A model generated the notes under the pieces. The model made no database searches. It was not told where the DNA came from and saw nothing but the letters and a program-made list of their open reading frames with translations. DNA of 64,000 nucleotides, from contig CM045729.1 in NCBI GenBank assembly GCA_024760905.1, forward strand, positions 81,775,050-81,839,049, given 5' to 3'. This stretch comes from Plotosus lineatus (Eukaryota; Chordata; Actinopteri; Siluriformes; Plotosidae). The position numbers were made by a program, and so were the translations under genes. Positions 1 to 59,239 of this stretch are shown one piece after another (within the stretch, counting starts at the first letter, position 1; each line of letters starts with the position of its first letter).

Positions 1-714
1 AAGGCCTGATTCGTTCCAAGGCTCCCAAGACTACCTTCTCAACCCTCTCACAATTATAAAAGCATACCTTTTAAGGCCTCCCTCTGCTTCAATATCGTAC
101 CGTTCATAGACGGATTTGGCCATATTCCTTTGCGATATCACTCAACCGCATGTTATGAGCCCACTTCTTCTTTAACTAACACATGAGAATCACTTTCAAT
201 GGGAATCACACTCGTGTGTGTGTGTGCGCGCATGTGTTGACCATGTCTTCTTAGCAGAGTTACACAAGTTTATGCAAGGTTAAAAGCCCGAGCCAAAAAA
301 TAAAGTTGCAATGAGCACACTCGAAAAACTAACGAAACAACAATAACTCTGTACTTTACACGTGTTAACTCTGTGACAAACAATGGGTCGAAGGCACACG
401 AAAAGCATCATGGGTATTATGAAGATGCAGCTCCATAATAGCCAATCGGAGGGAGCTGCGTCACGGGTATTATGGAGCTGCAACTCCCTCCTAACTAATG
501 AGAGGCCAGAGGGGCAGGATGTTGAGAGATAGCCAATGGAAGACCAGCGGGGCGGGATGTTGGTAGATAGCCAATGGGAGAGCAACTACGTGCATTGTTT
601 GAATTTTTGAGATTGCTCATTTCGTAACGTGAATTTGTTTCGCATCCAGAGATGGAAATTTTAGGTAAATGTGTTTCGTAACCTGGATTTTTCGTTTGTT
701 GGGTCTTTCATAAG
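1..714. mobile_element. pogo/Tigger-like DNA transposon remnant, left end cut by window
   Basis: The sequence is homologous along its length to the elements at 9407-10433 and 21418-22185. Shared blocks include the stretch around 'aaggcctccctctgcttc', the GT-rich spacer near 215-240 and the right part ending in 'gtaacctggatttttcg'. The left terminus lies outside the window and the right inverted repeat is incomplete. No intact transposase remains. The pogo/Tigger assignment is inferred from the better copy at 9407. Confidence 0.6.
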
Positions 715-736
715 ATGTATTATATATTATACATAT

Positions 737-2580
737 CTTCTTTTCCTTTCGGCTTTTCTCTTCAGGGGTCGCCACAGCAAATCATCTGCCTCCATCTCAC
801 CCTATCCTTTGCATCTTCTTCTCTTACACCAACGACCTTCGTGTCCTCCTTCACCACATCCATGAATCGTCTCTTTGGTCTTCCTCTCGGCCTTCTGCCT
901 GGTAGTTCCAACCTCAGCATCCTACTACCAATATACTCACTATCCCTCTTCTGTACATACATCATACAACATCATACAACATCGCTAGCCTCATCACCAT
1001 CTTGTACACTTTTCCTTTCATTCATGCTGATACTCTCCTATCGCACATCACACCAGACACTTTTCTCCAACCATTCCAACCTGCCTGCACAAGCTTCTTC
1101 ACCTCTTTTCCACACTCCCCACTGCTCTGGATTGTTGAGCCTAAGTACAGTGATACCTCTGCTCACGAACATAATTGGTTCCCAGAAAGTGTGTGTAAGG
1201 CGAAAAGTTCGTCTTCCGAACATTTATTTCCGATAAGAAACCATTAAAATGAGAATAATCCATTCCCAGGTCCCCATAAAACATAATTTTCTACTAAATA
1301 AGCCTTAAAACTACACAAAAATATACCTTATTTTATGTATAATAAATGTCTATTGTATTGTAATTAAAGAAATAAACTGTACTGTATAATAAAGTCGTTT
1401 TATTTACCTTTGTGATGGTAGTTGATGGCTTGATGGAATGGAGTGGGAGGAGGAGGGAGGGAGGGACTTACTGTTTGGAAGGAATGTTTGGAAACGCCTA
1501 CTGTTTGGAAACACCCTTAGCCACACACGCACCCTTAATAGCTTCCTTGTTCTTAAGGATGGGAGCAATGGTAGACTTAGCGTACTGGTACTGGGACACT
1601 AAGTCACACAAACGCACACCTCGTTAGTGTTTTTCAATGATCTCCGCCTGTGGTGGGGTCTTTTTCGGTCCCATAATAGCAAAAGTACACTCAATATGGT
1701 CTAAAATGTCTAGCAAATACAAACCACTTCCGCACTCAAAGAAAGGGGGTGACGAACTGTGACGCCATGAGCGTGCGTCAGCTTCTCATGGCCGCCACCG
1801 TGGCGCTGTTCGACTGCGTGGTTTGATTCGTCTGCCGAAAACTAGTTCATCAGCAGAGACTATATGCTCGCAAATTTGTTCTTGAGGCGAAAAGTTCGTG
1901 AGCTTAAGCGTTCGTCAGCGGCGGTTTTACTGTACTTAAAATCCTCCACCTTCCTTATCTCTGCTCCCTGTAACCTCACTGTTCCTCTTGGGTCCTTGTC
2001 ATTCATACACATGTATTCTGTCTTACTGAGGCTAACCTTCATTCCCCTTCTTTCCAGGGCATACCTCCACTTCTCTAGATTTTCCTGCACTTCTTCTCTG
2101 CTCTCATTACAGATCACAATGTCATCTGCAAACATCATAGTCCACAGCCATTTCCATCCTTTTTGCAAAATCTATCAACATCTGTCCTTCTGCGTTCCTG
2201 TCCTGGATACAAAACCTGCCCATCACTTCCTCGTCCCCTCTGTTTCCTGCCCCAATGACCACTCTTTCACCTCTGGGGGTACTCTGCATCACTTCATCTC
2301 CAGAATCTCTCCTTCTCTTTTAGCTCACATCCTACCTGTGGGGCATAAGCACTAACAACATTGAACATCACACCTTCAATTTCTAACTTGAGACTACCAA
2401 CAGTAGTCCAATTTCCACCAGCCCCCTGTTGGTTAACAGCACTGATGGCGGTCGTTGTTAACCCGGGCCTCGACCGATCTGGTATGATATTGTTTGTTGT
2501 GATTCGCATTTTTTATTTGGCATTTGTTTTACACCGGATGCCCTTCCTGATGCAACCCTCTGAATTTAACCAGGCTTGGG
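737..2580 (-). mobile_element. RTE-like LINE, internally deleted, split by a DNA transposon
   Basis: Read on the minus strand, 762-965 encodes the RTE-type C-terminal tail (GRPRGRPKRRFMDV block). 1935-2168 encodes the reverse-transcriptase palm with an intact FADDIVIC motif, and 2294-2470 encodes endonuclease-domain sequence (NVVSAYAPQVGC). The 3' end at 737 has the family terminus seen at 36866. A jump near 2147 joins RT directly to endonuclease sequence, so over 1.5 kb is missing relative to a full element. The copy is also interrupted by the insertion at 1148-1932. Fish copies of this family are often mis-annotated as craniofacial development protein 2. Confidence 0.8.
1148..1932. mobile_element. 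TA-target DNA transposon inserted in the RTE LINE
   Basis: The ends are inverted repeats: CAGTGATACCTCTGCTCACG at the left, and CAGTAAAACCGCCGCTGACG when the right end is read in reverse. The element is flanked by TA on both sides (1146-1147 and 1933-1934). Removing it restores the uninterrupted LINE sequence 'cctaagtacttaaaatcc'. The TA duplication and CAG terminus fit the Tc1/mariner/pogo superfamily. An open frame at 1412-1627 is not recognisable as a transposase. Confidence 0.8.
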
Positions 2581-2587
2581 CTATATA

Positions 2588-2890
2588 CAGTCGGCCCTCT
2601 TCCAAGAAAAATTATCTCTTCCAGTGCCTTTTTCAGAATCTGGATATTTCGTAAATAGAGGCCTTATAATGTATTTACTTCGTGTTGACCATGGCCACAG
2701 CGAACCATCCGCCTCCATCTCACCCTACCCTTTACATCTTCTACTCTTACACCAACTACCTTCATGTTCTCCTTTAGCAGAATCCTAAGAGTATACATAT
2801 ATTTTTATATTAATATTCATTAGGATTTGTACTTGTTCTTTGTATGCATCTCTTGAATAAAGTTTACTTACTTACTTACATACACACAAG
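2588..2890. repeat. Repeat mosaic (pogo-like terminus plus LINE tail scrap)
   Basis: 'acagtcggccctcttccaag' at 2588 resembles a pogo-like terminus. 2690-2785 is a short minus-strand scrap of the RTE LINE 3' end. 2865-2885 carries a (CTTA)n tail after an AATAAA. No gene is supported here. Confidence 0.45.
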
Positions 2891-3235
2891 AAAGAACTCT
2901 CTGCTTTGCTGGGATTACATCAGTGCAGGCTGTGTTCTAAACGAGTTCAACGGCACCCTTGTGCACTTGAAACTGTATAACTCACAGCAAGTACACTACT
3001 TTCGGTATTGAGCGCCTCATATATTGTAAGTGCTGATTGACCGTTTTAAAGGGATACTTCGGTCATAAAAGCCCATTCCTTTCACTATCTTAGATGAAAT
3101 AATTGACCAAGTACAGCATACTTATTTTTATTTTATTTTTTATTTAAGGGACAATGTACAGGAACATTAAGCTCATAGAGACAGAGATGTACTGTACCAG
3201 ATTATAGCTTAATAGCTAGTTTCCATCTGTAGTCC

Positions 3236-3427
3236 CTAATTTAGAACGGCCAATTAACCTACAGTGCATGTCTTTGGATTGTGGGAGGAAACCGGAGCAC
3301 CCGGAGGAAACCCACACAAGCACAGGGAGAACATGCAAACTCCACACAGAAACGCCCAGGCCGGGAATCGAACCCGGGCCTTCTTGCTGTGAGGCGGACG
3401 TGCTAACCACTACGCCACCGTGCCGCC
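3236..3427 (-). repeat. tRNA-derived SINE, type B
   Basis: Read on the minus strand, it starts GGCGGCACGGTGGCGTAGTG (A-box-like), followed by a B-box-like GGTTCGATTCC. It ends in the 'aattggccgttctaaatt' block. The same element occurs at 9062-9256 and 46855-47035. These are RNA polymerase III promoter remnants, not genes. Confidence 0.8.
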
Positions 3428-3989
3428 ACTTACAAACTATGACAAAGAAAAGTAATCACATTCCAGAGTTTAGAAGCAATTAACCGAAGAAAATTTATAT
3501 TCCGTGGGCGCAGCCATTTATACCCGGTCACGTGTTCAAAATTGGGTCTGTGATGTCATTGGTGCTCATGCCTCCTCGTACTCCGCCGTTTTGCATGTTT
3601 TGTTGGGTACAAATGCCCTATATCGAGTTTCTGCTCCAATAATGCTCTATTGCATTGCTAAACACTGCAAAGTGTCCGACAACAACATTAGGAAGTCACA
3701 CTTTCACTTTCCTCTGGGAAGAAAAAAGTTGCTCTTCGGCGGCAGTGGCTGGCAAAGTGTGGCCGGCCAGCTGAGTGCGTGAAGAATGCAAAGGCATGTG
3801 TGTGAACGTGTGAGCCACGTGTGTAGTGAATGTTTCATCTACCCAGACGACTATGAAAATGTCTGCATGTTCGATACAGTTCAATTATTATTATTACTAT
3901 GAAGTACTGGTTCTGTTTACTAGTTATTTAACTTAGTTAACTAACTAGTTAGTACCAGTAACTACTAGTTATTAACTTACCAGTAACTA

Positions 3990-4217
3990 CTATTATTATT
4001 ATTATTATTATGGATGCTTGTATAGCGCATATTTCATTCACGCGTATCGTGTATACTCAATGCGCTCGTCGCCACCGCTATCCTTTTGATGCTGAGCGCC
4101 AAGCAGGAAGCAACAGCTCCCAAATTTTAACGTCTTATGGTATGACGTGACCAGACTCGACCTCCGACCTTCTGGAGGATAAAGTGGACACTCTACCAAC
4201 TGAGCTAAATCCCCGGT
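3990..4217 (-). repeat. tRNA-derived SINE with (TAA)n tail
   Basis: Read on the minus strand, the head GGGGATTTAGCTCAGTTGG is tRNA-like, with A-box (TAGCTCAGTTGG) and B-box-like (GGTCGAGTC) sequence. The 3' tail has a 'gcgctatacaag' block and ends in a TAA microsatellite. The head cannot fold as a complete tRNA gene, so it is called a SINE. Confidence 0.7.
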
Positions 4218-4829
4218 ATTATTACTATGAAGTACTCGTACTGTATTGTGTGTTCCTGGAAAAATGAATTGGAAATTATAGAAGTGTTGGAGCAACCAAG
4301 ATATGGAGGATAAGGATAAGGGACAGTGGCAGGTGGATGAAACCTGAAAACTTGTAGGTTTATTCACCAATATAAAGAAACAAAGATGGCTCAGTAACTT
4401 CATAATCACTGCTTGGTCTGGAGATTACAGTAAGAATGTTAATCTGAATGAATGTCAAAGGCATGTGTGTATTCGTCTGTGTACAAACCGAGTGTATGAC
4501 GGCTTGGGTTTCCCCCACTAGATTGGGCACCACTGACGTCACTGACCTTGTTTTGATCACGTGACTCGTAGAAAATGGCGGATACTAAAAAGCTGCATGA
4601 CAGGAGTAATAAAAGTCGAAATTTCTATGCCCGCCGGGCACATTTTGCGGAGATTTTGTTGTGGTAAGCAATTAAAGACATATTCTTCATGTTGGATGTG
4701 CTTTTATTTTCTGTAGCTTTAAGTGAAGCCTCCCTTTAAGATTCATGTATTATTTGATATTATTTTACAATGTTATGTTTATAATATTTGATTTAGGGGT
4801 GTTTTATGAGATACGGTAATGGTATTTAT

Positions 4830-4830
<1 letters not shown>

Positions 4831-4888
<58 letters not shown>

Positions 4889-4920
4889 TACATACATACA
4901 CACACACAGACACACACACA
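4831..4920. repeat. (TA)n-(CA)n compound microsatellite
   Basis: About 48 bp of alternating TA is followed by CA/CATA repeats. Confidence 0.95.
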
Positions 4921-6001
4921 TTGGGGTACCTCAAGAGCAGACGGGTTTGATGTCTTGCTCATGGACACTTCACTAAGGTGCAGCCCCTCCCCCCTCCCCC
5001 CAAACCAGCAGGAAAAATGTGAGGCAGTGTGGGAGAATGCAGCATCTTCAGGCGATTACATCAATTTTAGCAAGATAGAATGGTGTAAATTTCAGTAAGA
5101 GCAGGTATTTGACGGAATACAGGTTGAACAACCTGCAGGTAAAAGAAAAAAGAAACCGGAAGAGCTGTGTTCAGACCTGTGCTTCCTTCTGGTCATGCTT
5201 TATTCACACTCCATCAGAGGAAGCCAACAGAACTCATCAAGAAACAAAAGGAGAAAAAACAGTTTTTGTGATTAAAAAAAAAAAAAGTTGGCAGCTATTT
5301 TCTCCAAACTGCTGAACAGTTGCTTCTTAATAGTTTTTTTATTCGTCCAAAATATCACTCGATAAATAGAGCTGTGTGTTTATGTGCACAGGAAAACCCC
5401 GTCTGCCTGTTCATAACTGGGAGAAAGGAACGAGGGGGGTAAACGAGCAGGTTTCGAACCTGCTAGTAATAATAAATTTTAGTAGTTGAGTGATCGATTA
5501 GCACACATTAAGCTCCAAAGATGAACAATACTGCTCCTCATTAAACTTATACAGCCTACAGCTATACGAGTTCAACAAAAATTCGCACAATATTAAAGAA
5601 TCCTCTCATTCCTGAATCTACTATCGGATTCGGCTCATCTCTGAAATGTAAGAGTCTTCCTTATCTGAAGCTCCACCTCTGGTAGAAATTTCATCAAAAT
5701 TCACAACTTTTCATAATGCTGCCAACACACACACACACACACACACACACACCTCATCAAAAACATGGCCTTCTTAAAAATAGAAATGATTAATAAATAA
5801 ACCACCAAAAACAAACAAGACGTTCTAAAAACACCTCTGACAAAAGTGATAAAGTGCGAGCACAGCGCCACCTGAGAACATTTTATTAAACACACCAGGT
5901 TAAGTAACAAGCAACACGATTACATCTCAACATCCCAGCACATGACAACCATCACTGCTGCTATACATTACACTTCTAAAGTGAAGAAGAATCTTTCACA
6001 A
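4921..6001. other. Non-coding; distal part probably trappc2 3' UTR
   Basis: No open frame resembles a known protein. An AC microsatellite lies at 5723-5753. Several TTTATT motifs (AATAAA on the minus strand) occur at about 5780-5890, downstream of the trappc2 stop, so part of 5780-6001 is probably its 3' UTR. The exact polyadenylation site cannot be chosen from sequence alone. Confidence 0.4.
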
Positions 6002-15189
<9,188 letters not shown>

Positions 15190-15332
15190 TTAAATCACTA
15201 ATATGTAAAAGCTCAAAATTGTGGTTCTTCATCAAAGCCATGTTTACCTCCACAGTACTCTGCAAACAACAGTTAATGTATCCATAGCCCAGATTTATTA
15301 AAACAAAACATTAAGGTCAGTAGCTTAAACAG

Positions 15333-15686
15333 AGGGGCAGTGGTGGCCTGGTGGTAAAGGTGGTGGATCACTGATTCTAAGTTTGGGGGTTCAAGGCCCA
15401 CTCTCAATAGGTAGTCACTCAACAGGTTGACCCCCAGTGCAGCTAACTGAGTTATCAAAGGCCCATGTCTCCCACTGTCTATAGTGGGGGGTTCACGTAA
15501 AAGAACCATTGTTGACTTTCGTCAAGAGGAGGCTACATAGCCATCAGTGTGTTTCTGCCCGGCAATGGCCTGGTGAGCTGTCCAGGGTGTACTCTGCCCT
15601 CACCCGGAGTCGGCTGGAATGAGTGCCAGCCTCCCAGTGATCCTAATTAGAATAAAGCGGTTACAGAAAATGAACGGATGATGATG
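15333..15686 (+). repeat. tRNA-derived SINE, type A
   Basis: It starts GGGGCAGTGGTGGCCTGGTG with an A-box-like GGTGGTAAAGG and a B-box-like GGTTCAAGGCC, followed by the body 'cagctaactgagttatcaaagg'. Same family as 17128, 19561, 32735, 46365 and 58590. Confidence 0.8.
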
Positions 15687-15689
15687 AGC

Positions 15690-15749
15690 TTAAACAGTGA
15701 GGTCCAGATGTCCCTCTCCCCAGCCACTTCCTCCAGCTCTTCCGACATG

Positions 15750-15795
<46 letters not shown>

Positions 15796-16135
15796 AAGGT
15801 GTTCCCAGACCAGCCAAGAGACATAGTGAGTAGTGAGAAGATCGGCCATCCAGGAGGAGCTCAGAGAAAAATCGCTGCTCCTCCACGTCGACAGGTGATT
15901 CAGACATCTGATTAGAACGCCGTGGTGTAATGTTTCAGGCATTTGCAAACAGGAGGAGACCCAAAAGTCAACCCAGAACACGCTGGAGGGACTATGTCTC
16001 TCGGCTGGTGTGGGAACGCCTTGGTGTGTCGTGCCCCCCGAGCTGGAGGAAGTGGCTGGGGAGAGGGAAGTCTGGACCTCATTGCTTAGGCTGCTGCCCC
16101 CTTGACCCGACCCTGGATTAAGTGGATGATGATGA
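15690..16135. mobile_element. Inverted pair of LINE 3'-terminal fragments
   Basis: The plus-strand part (about 15945-16135) translates as a LINE C-terminal tail (TRWRDYVSRLVWERLGV) and ends in a GATGAT repeat. The minus-strand part (about 15690-15905) contains the same block 'gagctggaggaagtggctgg' in reverse. The two arms flank a 36-bp CA microsatellite and are degenerate. Confidence 0.6.
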
Positions 16136-17108
16136 TGAGCATAGTAACAAGTTTACCTGTTTGATTTAGAAAACAGGTGAAGGTCACCCCAACTCAAAAT
16201 CAATAACAAATACATTACTATCACTGTGATCAAAATAAAACTGTTACACTGCTCTTCTGCAAGTGCATTTAGAAAATAAACACAGGTGAAGATAATTTTA
16301 TATAAAGGACAGGTCATACCGTAGCATAAAATACCAATACAGTACTGTATTCTTCTCCAATCTACCACACAAAACATTAAAATAACTGGTGAAGGAGTCT
16401 TTATAACTGTATCATCAAAGTGAAATACACATTACTCTTAATTAAACAAAGAGATAACTGTATATAATTAATTAGAACAATATCAAAATACACCCCAGAG
16501 CATATTTAATATATCAAAGTATAACAATATAAATATAACAAATACAGAACCTTAATCACACAGTAGGGACAATCTACACCACCAGGGGTCGGGAACCTAT
16601 GGCTCGCAAGCCAGATGTGTCTTTTTTGATGACTATCTGGCTCTCAAATAAATCAGGTGGCCTTTCTTAACAAAATAACGAATGCATGATTTTACTGTCA
16701 TTTAAATAAAAATACAAAAAAAAAGCCATCAAATAAAACAAAAACAGACGAATAAATCTCGCGCATTTAAATCTAAACGTCTATTTTCAATGCCACGTCA
16801 CTGTGGTGCGCAGCGGAGAGCCAATCCTTTCTGTATGTGAGCAGGTCCGATACCTTCAAACTCTAATTTCATTGGATTATAACAACAGCCACGGGCTGCA
16901 TGTGTTGGTTTTGGGTAAAGAAGTAAATTTCCCTCGTTTTTGATTGGCTCATTTCCACGAAGTCAAGCACAGCTGGCAAGCAAACACAAATGGACAGACA
17001 TGGAAAAACTTCAACCTGCAGACCAGCTGATAGCCAAAACTTGGGACGCACTTCCTGTCACAAACACTGCAGCGTGAGAGTCCAACAAAATTAGAGTTTC
17101 AGATACAT
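16136..17108. other. Intronic, with hAT-like terminus at 16582
   Basis: 16582 begins CAGGGGTCGGGAACCTATGG and continues 'gccagatgtgtctttt', a motif typical of a widespread hAT family. The opposite end was not located. The rest is AT-rich sequence without recognised features. Confidence 0.4.
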
Positions 17109-17127
17109 ACTCAAATATTTCACACTG

Positions 17128-17471
17128 GGGCAGTGGTGGTCTAGTGGTATAGGGCGCTGGATCAATGATCCAAAAGGTGGGGGTTCGAGTCCCCACAAGG
17201 TTGTCACTGTCCCCCAAGTGCAGCTAACTGGGTTATCAAAGGCGGGCCATGTCTCTCACTGTCTATGGTGAGAGGCATGTAAAAGAACCATTGCTGACTT
17301 TCGTAAAGATTAGGCTGCAAAGTCGTCAGCGTGTTTCTGTCCCTTGCTAAAAGGGTTGTGACAGGAAGGGCATCCGACGTTAAAAAAAAAACTCTGCCAA
17401 ATCAAACGTGCGAATCAGATGATTCGCTGTGGCGACTCCTGAGAAAAGGGAAAAAGCCGAAAGGAAGACAG
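17128..17471 (+). repeat. tRNA-derived SINE, type A, with 19-bp target duplication
   Basis: Perfect direct repeats ACTCAAATATTTCACACTG lie at 17109-17127 and 17472-17490. The head is tRNA-like with B box GGTTCGAGTCC. The tail 'gctgtggcgactcctgagaaaa...gccgaaagga' matches the 3' end of the RTE-like LINEs in this window, pointing to mobilisation by that LINE. Confidence 0.93.
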
Positions 17472-17564
17472 ACTCAAATATTTCACACTGACTGGTCTCC
17501 CAGAGGAGATACAATAAGATCAGGGAAGTAATTTCATGTCTAAAGATATATAGGCAAACCATGG

Positions 17565-18080
17565 ACATACTTGGAGTACATCAGGTGCTTATCATCCAAA
17601 GTCTCAGGGTGCTCTGGAGCACTTTCACCAGAGTCTGAAGAGCATGCTTAGCATGCTCGTTTCCTGTCATGAGAAAGACTGGGATGAGGGTTTACCCTAT
17701 GTTCTTTTTGCGGCCAGAGATGCTAAGCAGGAGTCGTGAGGTTTCTCGCCCTTTGAACTCGTGTTCGGTCACACCCCAAAAGGTCCCCTTAAGCTTGTTA
17801 AACAAAAAATGATTAGAGGACATGTCGCATGAAAACCTGTAAGATTATGTGGCTAAAATTAAAGACAGACTTTGGCAGGCTACCAATCTAGCTAAGACTC
17901 ACCTGAATGAATCTAAATCCAAAGCTAAGGAGTGTCACGATAAGAAGGGCAAGGATAGGCAATTCCAACCTGGAGATAAGGTTCTGCTGTACTTACCCAT
18001 TCCAAAATCCTCCCTTCAGGCTCGGTATTTCGGCCCTTACTCAGTCAAACATAGGGTTAGCGACTTAGGGTATGATATAT
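17565..18080 (+). mobile_element. Ty3/gypsy-type LTR retrotransposon fragment (integrase C-terminal part)
   Basis: The translation shows the integrase-like block KDWDEGLPYVLFAARDAKQE and then GFSPFELVFGHTPKGPLK. Across stops and a frame change it continues to KDRQFQPGDKVLLYLPIP, the chromo-like C-terminal integrase region. No LTRs, gag or reverse transcriptase flank it, so it is an isolated dead fragment. Confidence 0.8.
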
Positions 18081-18099
18081 ATATATATAAAATTTTCAA

Positions 18100-18780
18100 G
18101 ATGCAAGTCTATGATGTGTAATGATTACTAAAATACATAAATCTGTTTAAATAGGATCCTTCAGCTCGGTGGGGAGGGTAAATAGCGTGAACGGAGACAG
18201 AAATGTACATGCGTTAGTCCAAAATTTGCAGGCATGTATACTGCAAACTAGCTTTTTCCAATGCTGGAGATGATACATGCCGTTCCCACAAGTTCACTAG
18301 GGCACCTGGCATGTCGATAATTTAAGGCTTAAGGCAGACTTTAAGCGGCAGTTGTTCGGATGTGTTTCCATACAACAGCAAGTGGCTGCAATAAGTTTGG
18401 TAGCAGTGACCCTTGGATCAGCTGTTGGATCCTCCGCACATGCGCAGTCGTAATACGAATTGTGTCTATTATATTGCGGTACAATCGAAAAAAATACGAC
18501 ATTAATTACATTACTGAAACTAACCTTTGGAATGGTATTTTGTTTTTCAGTCAGTGCTCCTGTTTTTCTTTAGAGTTCTCTTTCAGTGCTGTGTCCCGCT
18601 TCACTTTCCACTCCTGCTATCGCTAAATGCCCTGTTGAAAAATAGCTCACTGGACTCGAACGTGGATTGCGGACACAAACACACACACTACATACACACT
18701 TCCACACAATACTTCATTTATAGCGCATAACAAGAGCTAATAAATCCACAAATCAACCCCAACCAGTAATTCATCACATT
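18100..18780. other. No gene recognised; may contain trappc2 5' non-coding exon
   Basis: Open frames here (up to 88 codons) have no recognised similarity. The position upstream of the trappc2 start codon makes it a candidate for a non-coding first exon, but no splice site can be assigned. Confidence 0.3.
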
Positions 18781-19020
18781 TCTTTTCATGAACTCTTTCA
18801 ACGTCTTGTCACATTCTACTTCCGGGTATGTCATGATAATAAACCCGGAAGCACAATCAGTCATCGCTGTTCTTTTTAAAAAATAAACACCTTTAAAGGC
18901 ACAAATGCATACTATTCAAGAAGTAAAATAAAATTTAGATATATATTTTGTTGCTTGAATATTGTACTTATGTGACGCCTTGCGTTTAAAAAAATCGAAT
19001 TAATAATAATAATAATAATA

Positions 19021-19061
<41 letters not shown>

Positions 19062-19268
19062 GTAATCATGATAAGGTTAATCATAATTATAATTATTACT
19101 ACAACAATTACAACAACGACGATGCAGTATCAGTAAATCTTTCAATGGAACACAAATGACCCGGAACTAAAACAATAACAGCGTCCGTTACGGGTTTTAA
19201 ATAGTCAGCTGTTGTGTATGAACCATGAGAAATTTTAGTGAATGTGTGTAAGTAGGCTGAGTGTAAAG
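18781..19268. promoter_or_regulatory. Putative bidirectional promoter of trappc2 and ofd1
   Basis: This interval separates the head-to-head genes. CTTCCGGGT at about 18829 and ACCCGGAAG at about 18844 are inverted ETS-type sites, common in TATA-less housekeeping promoters. A (TAA)n/(TTA)n palindromic run spans 18998-19057. Transcription start sites are not visible. The role is inferred from gene arrangement. Confidence 0.55.
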
Positions 19269-58329
<39,061 letters not shown>

Positions 58330-58362
58330 TTGATGATCCCTCAGTTCTTATTTTTGTATTGA

Positions 58363-58368
58363 AATAAA
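58363..58368 (+). terminator. ofd1: ofd1 polyadenylation signal
   Basis: AATAAA 34 bases after the stop codon, followed by T-rich sequence. This implies a very short 3' UTR. Confidence 0.75.
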
Positions 58369-58589
58369 AGGACTAATAATTTTGTTGTATTTATTTCGTT
58401 TTATTTTTTCCTTTTAAATCAGCAATCACTATTTCATGTATACAAAGAAAATGAAATGAAATTAAAATGTGTGTAAAATGTGATCTTTCTTACAGAAGAG
58501 AATATATTTAATTCATTTTTAAAAAATCTGTTGATTGGACACAAAAGAGGAAAGAAAAAGATTTCTATGCATGATTCAGTTCAGTTCAT

Positions 58590-59132
58590 TTTATGTACCC
58601 ACGTAATCCTAATTTGGGTCGCGGGGAGGCTGGTGCCCATCCCAGCCAACTTCGGGCGAGGGCAGAGTACACCCTGGACAGCTCGCCAGGCCATCGCAGG
58701 GCGGAAACACGCTGACGGCTTTGTAGCCTACTCTTGTCGAAAGTCATCAATGGTTCTTTTACATGCCTCACACCATAGACAGTGAGAGACATGGCCGGCC
58801 TTTGATAACCCAGTTAGCTGCACTGGGGGGGTGACAACCTTGTGGAGAGTGGGACTCGAACCCCCAACCTTTGGATCAGCAATCCAGTGCCCTATACCAC
58901 TAGACCAAGGTTTCCCAACCTTTTTGGGCCAAGGCACACCTTTTACATTCGAAAAATCACGAGGCACACCAAGGAACAAAAATGATATTGCCCTCTAGCA
59001 GAACAGCACTGTTACTACACGCTAAGTGAAATTGGTTAATCTTCCGCGGCACACCTGATGATTTCTCACAGCACACTAATGTGCCGCGGAACAGGGGTTG
59101 GGAAACACTGCACTAGACCACCACTGCCCACA
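58590..59132 (-). repeat. Type-A SINE split by a hAT-like element
   Basis: 58590-58905 and 59111-59132 together make one SINE in reverse orientation (B box GGTTCGAGTCCC, body 'cagctaactgggttatcaaagg'). Confidence 0.85.
58906..59110. mobile_element. hAT-type MITE, 205 bp, inserted in a SINE
   Basis: The ends CAAGGTTTCCCAACC and (right end reversed) CAGTGTTTCCCAACC are inverted repeats. CACTAGAC is duplicated exactly at 58898-58905 and 59111-59118. Confidence 0.93.
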
Positions 59133-59239
59133 TGCATGGTGTTATTTTTATTAAAATTTATAAGATGGGTTAATTTTAATAAATTGCCTTGAGATTAAAA
59201 TAAACTTTAAGTTCTATCCTGGATTTCTTCTCTTCTGGT

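Larger units (their letters stand above)
3046..4739 (+). mobile_element. TTAA-target DNA transposon remnant with THAP-domain fragment
   Basis: The left end TTAAAGGGATACTTCGGTC and the reverse complement of the right end TTAAAGGGAGGCTTCACTT form imperfect inverted repeats abutting TTAA or TTTA. Inside, 3642-3782 encodes a THAP zinc-finger-like start: C-x4-C (CIAKHC) followed by KSHFHFPL and a basic stretch. THAP-type DNA-binding domains with TTAA targets are characteristic of Kolobok transposases. P-element relatives also have THAP domains but make 8-bp duplications. The frame breaks after about 47 residues and no catalytic domain is seen. Two SINEs (3236-3427, 3990-4217) interrupt it. Confidence 0.5.

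Noticed and set aside
4088..4217. Possible tRNA gene on the minus strand
   Set aside because: A and B boxes are present, but the cloverleaf cannot be completed and a (TAA)n-tailed body follows, so it is a SINE head.
5440..5475. Palindrome 'agcaggtttcgaacctgct' resembling a tRNA T arm
   Set aside because: No acceptor stem or anticodon arm around it; an isolated 19-bp palindrome with no supporting context.
18781..19268. RFX X-box expected in ciliary gene promoters
   Set aside because: I looked for a GTNRCC-RGYAAC pair upstream of ofd1 and saw no convincing one.
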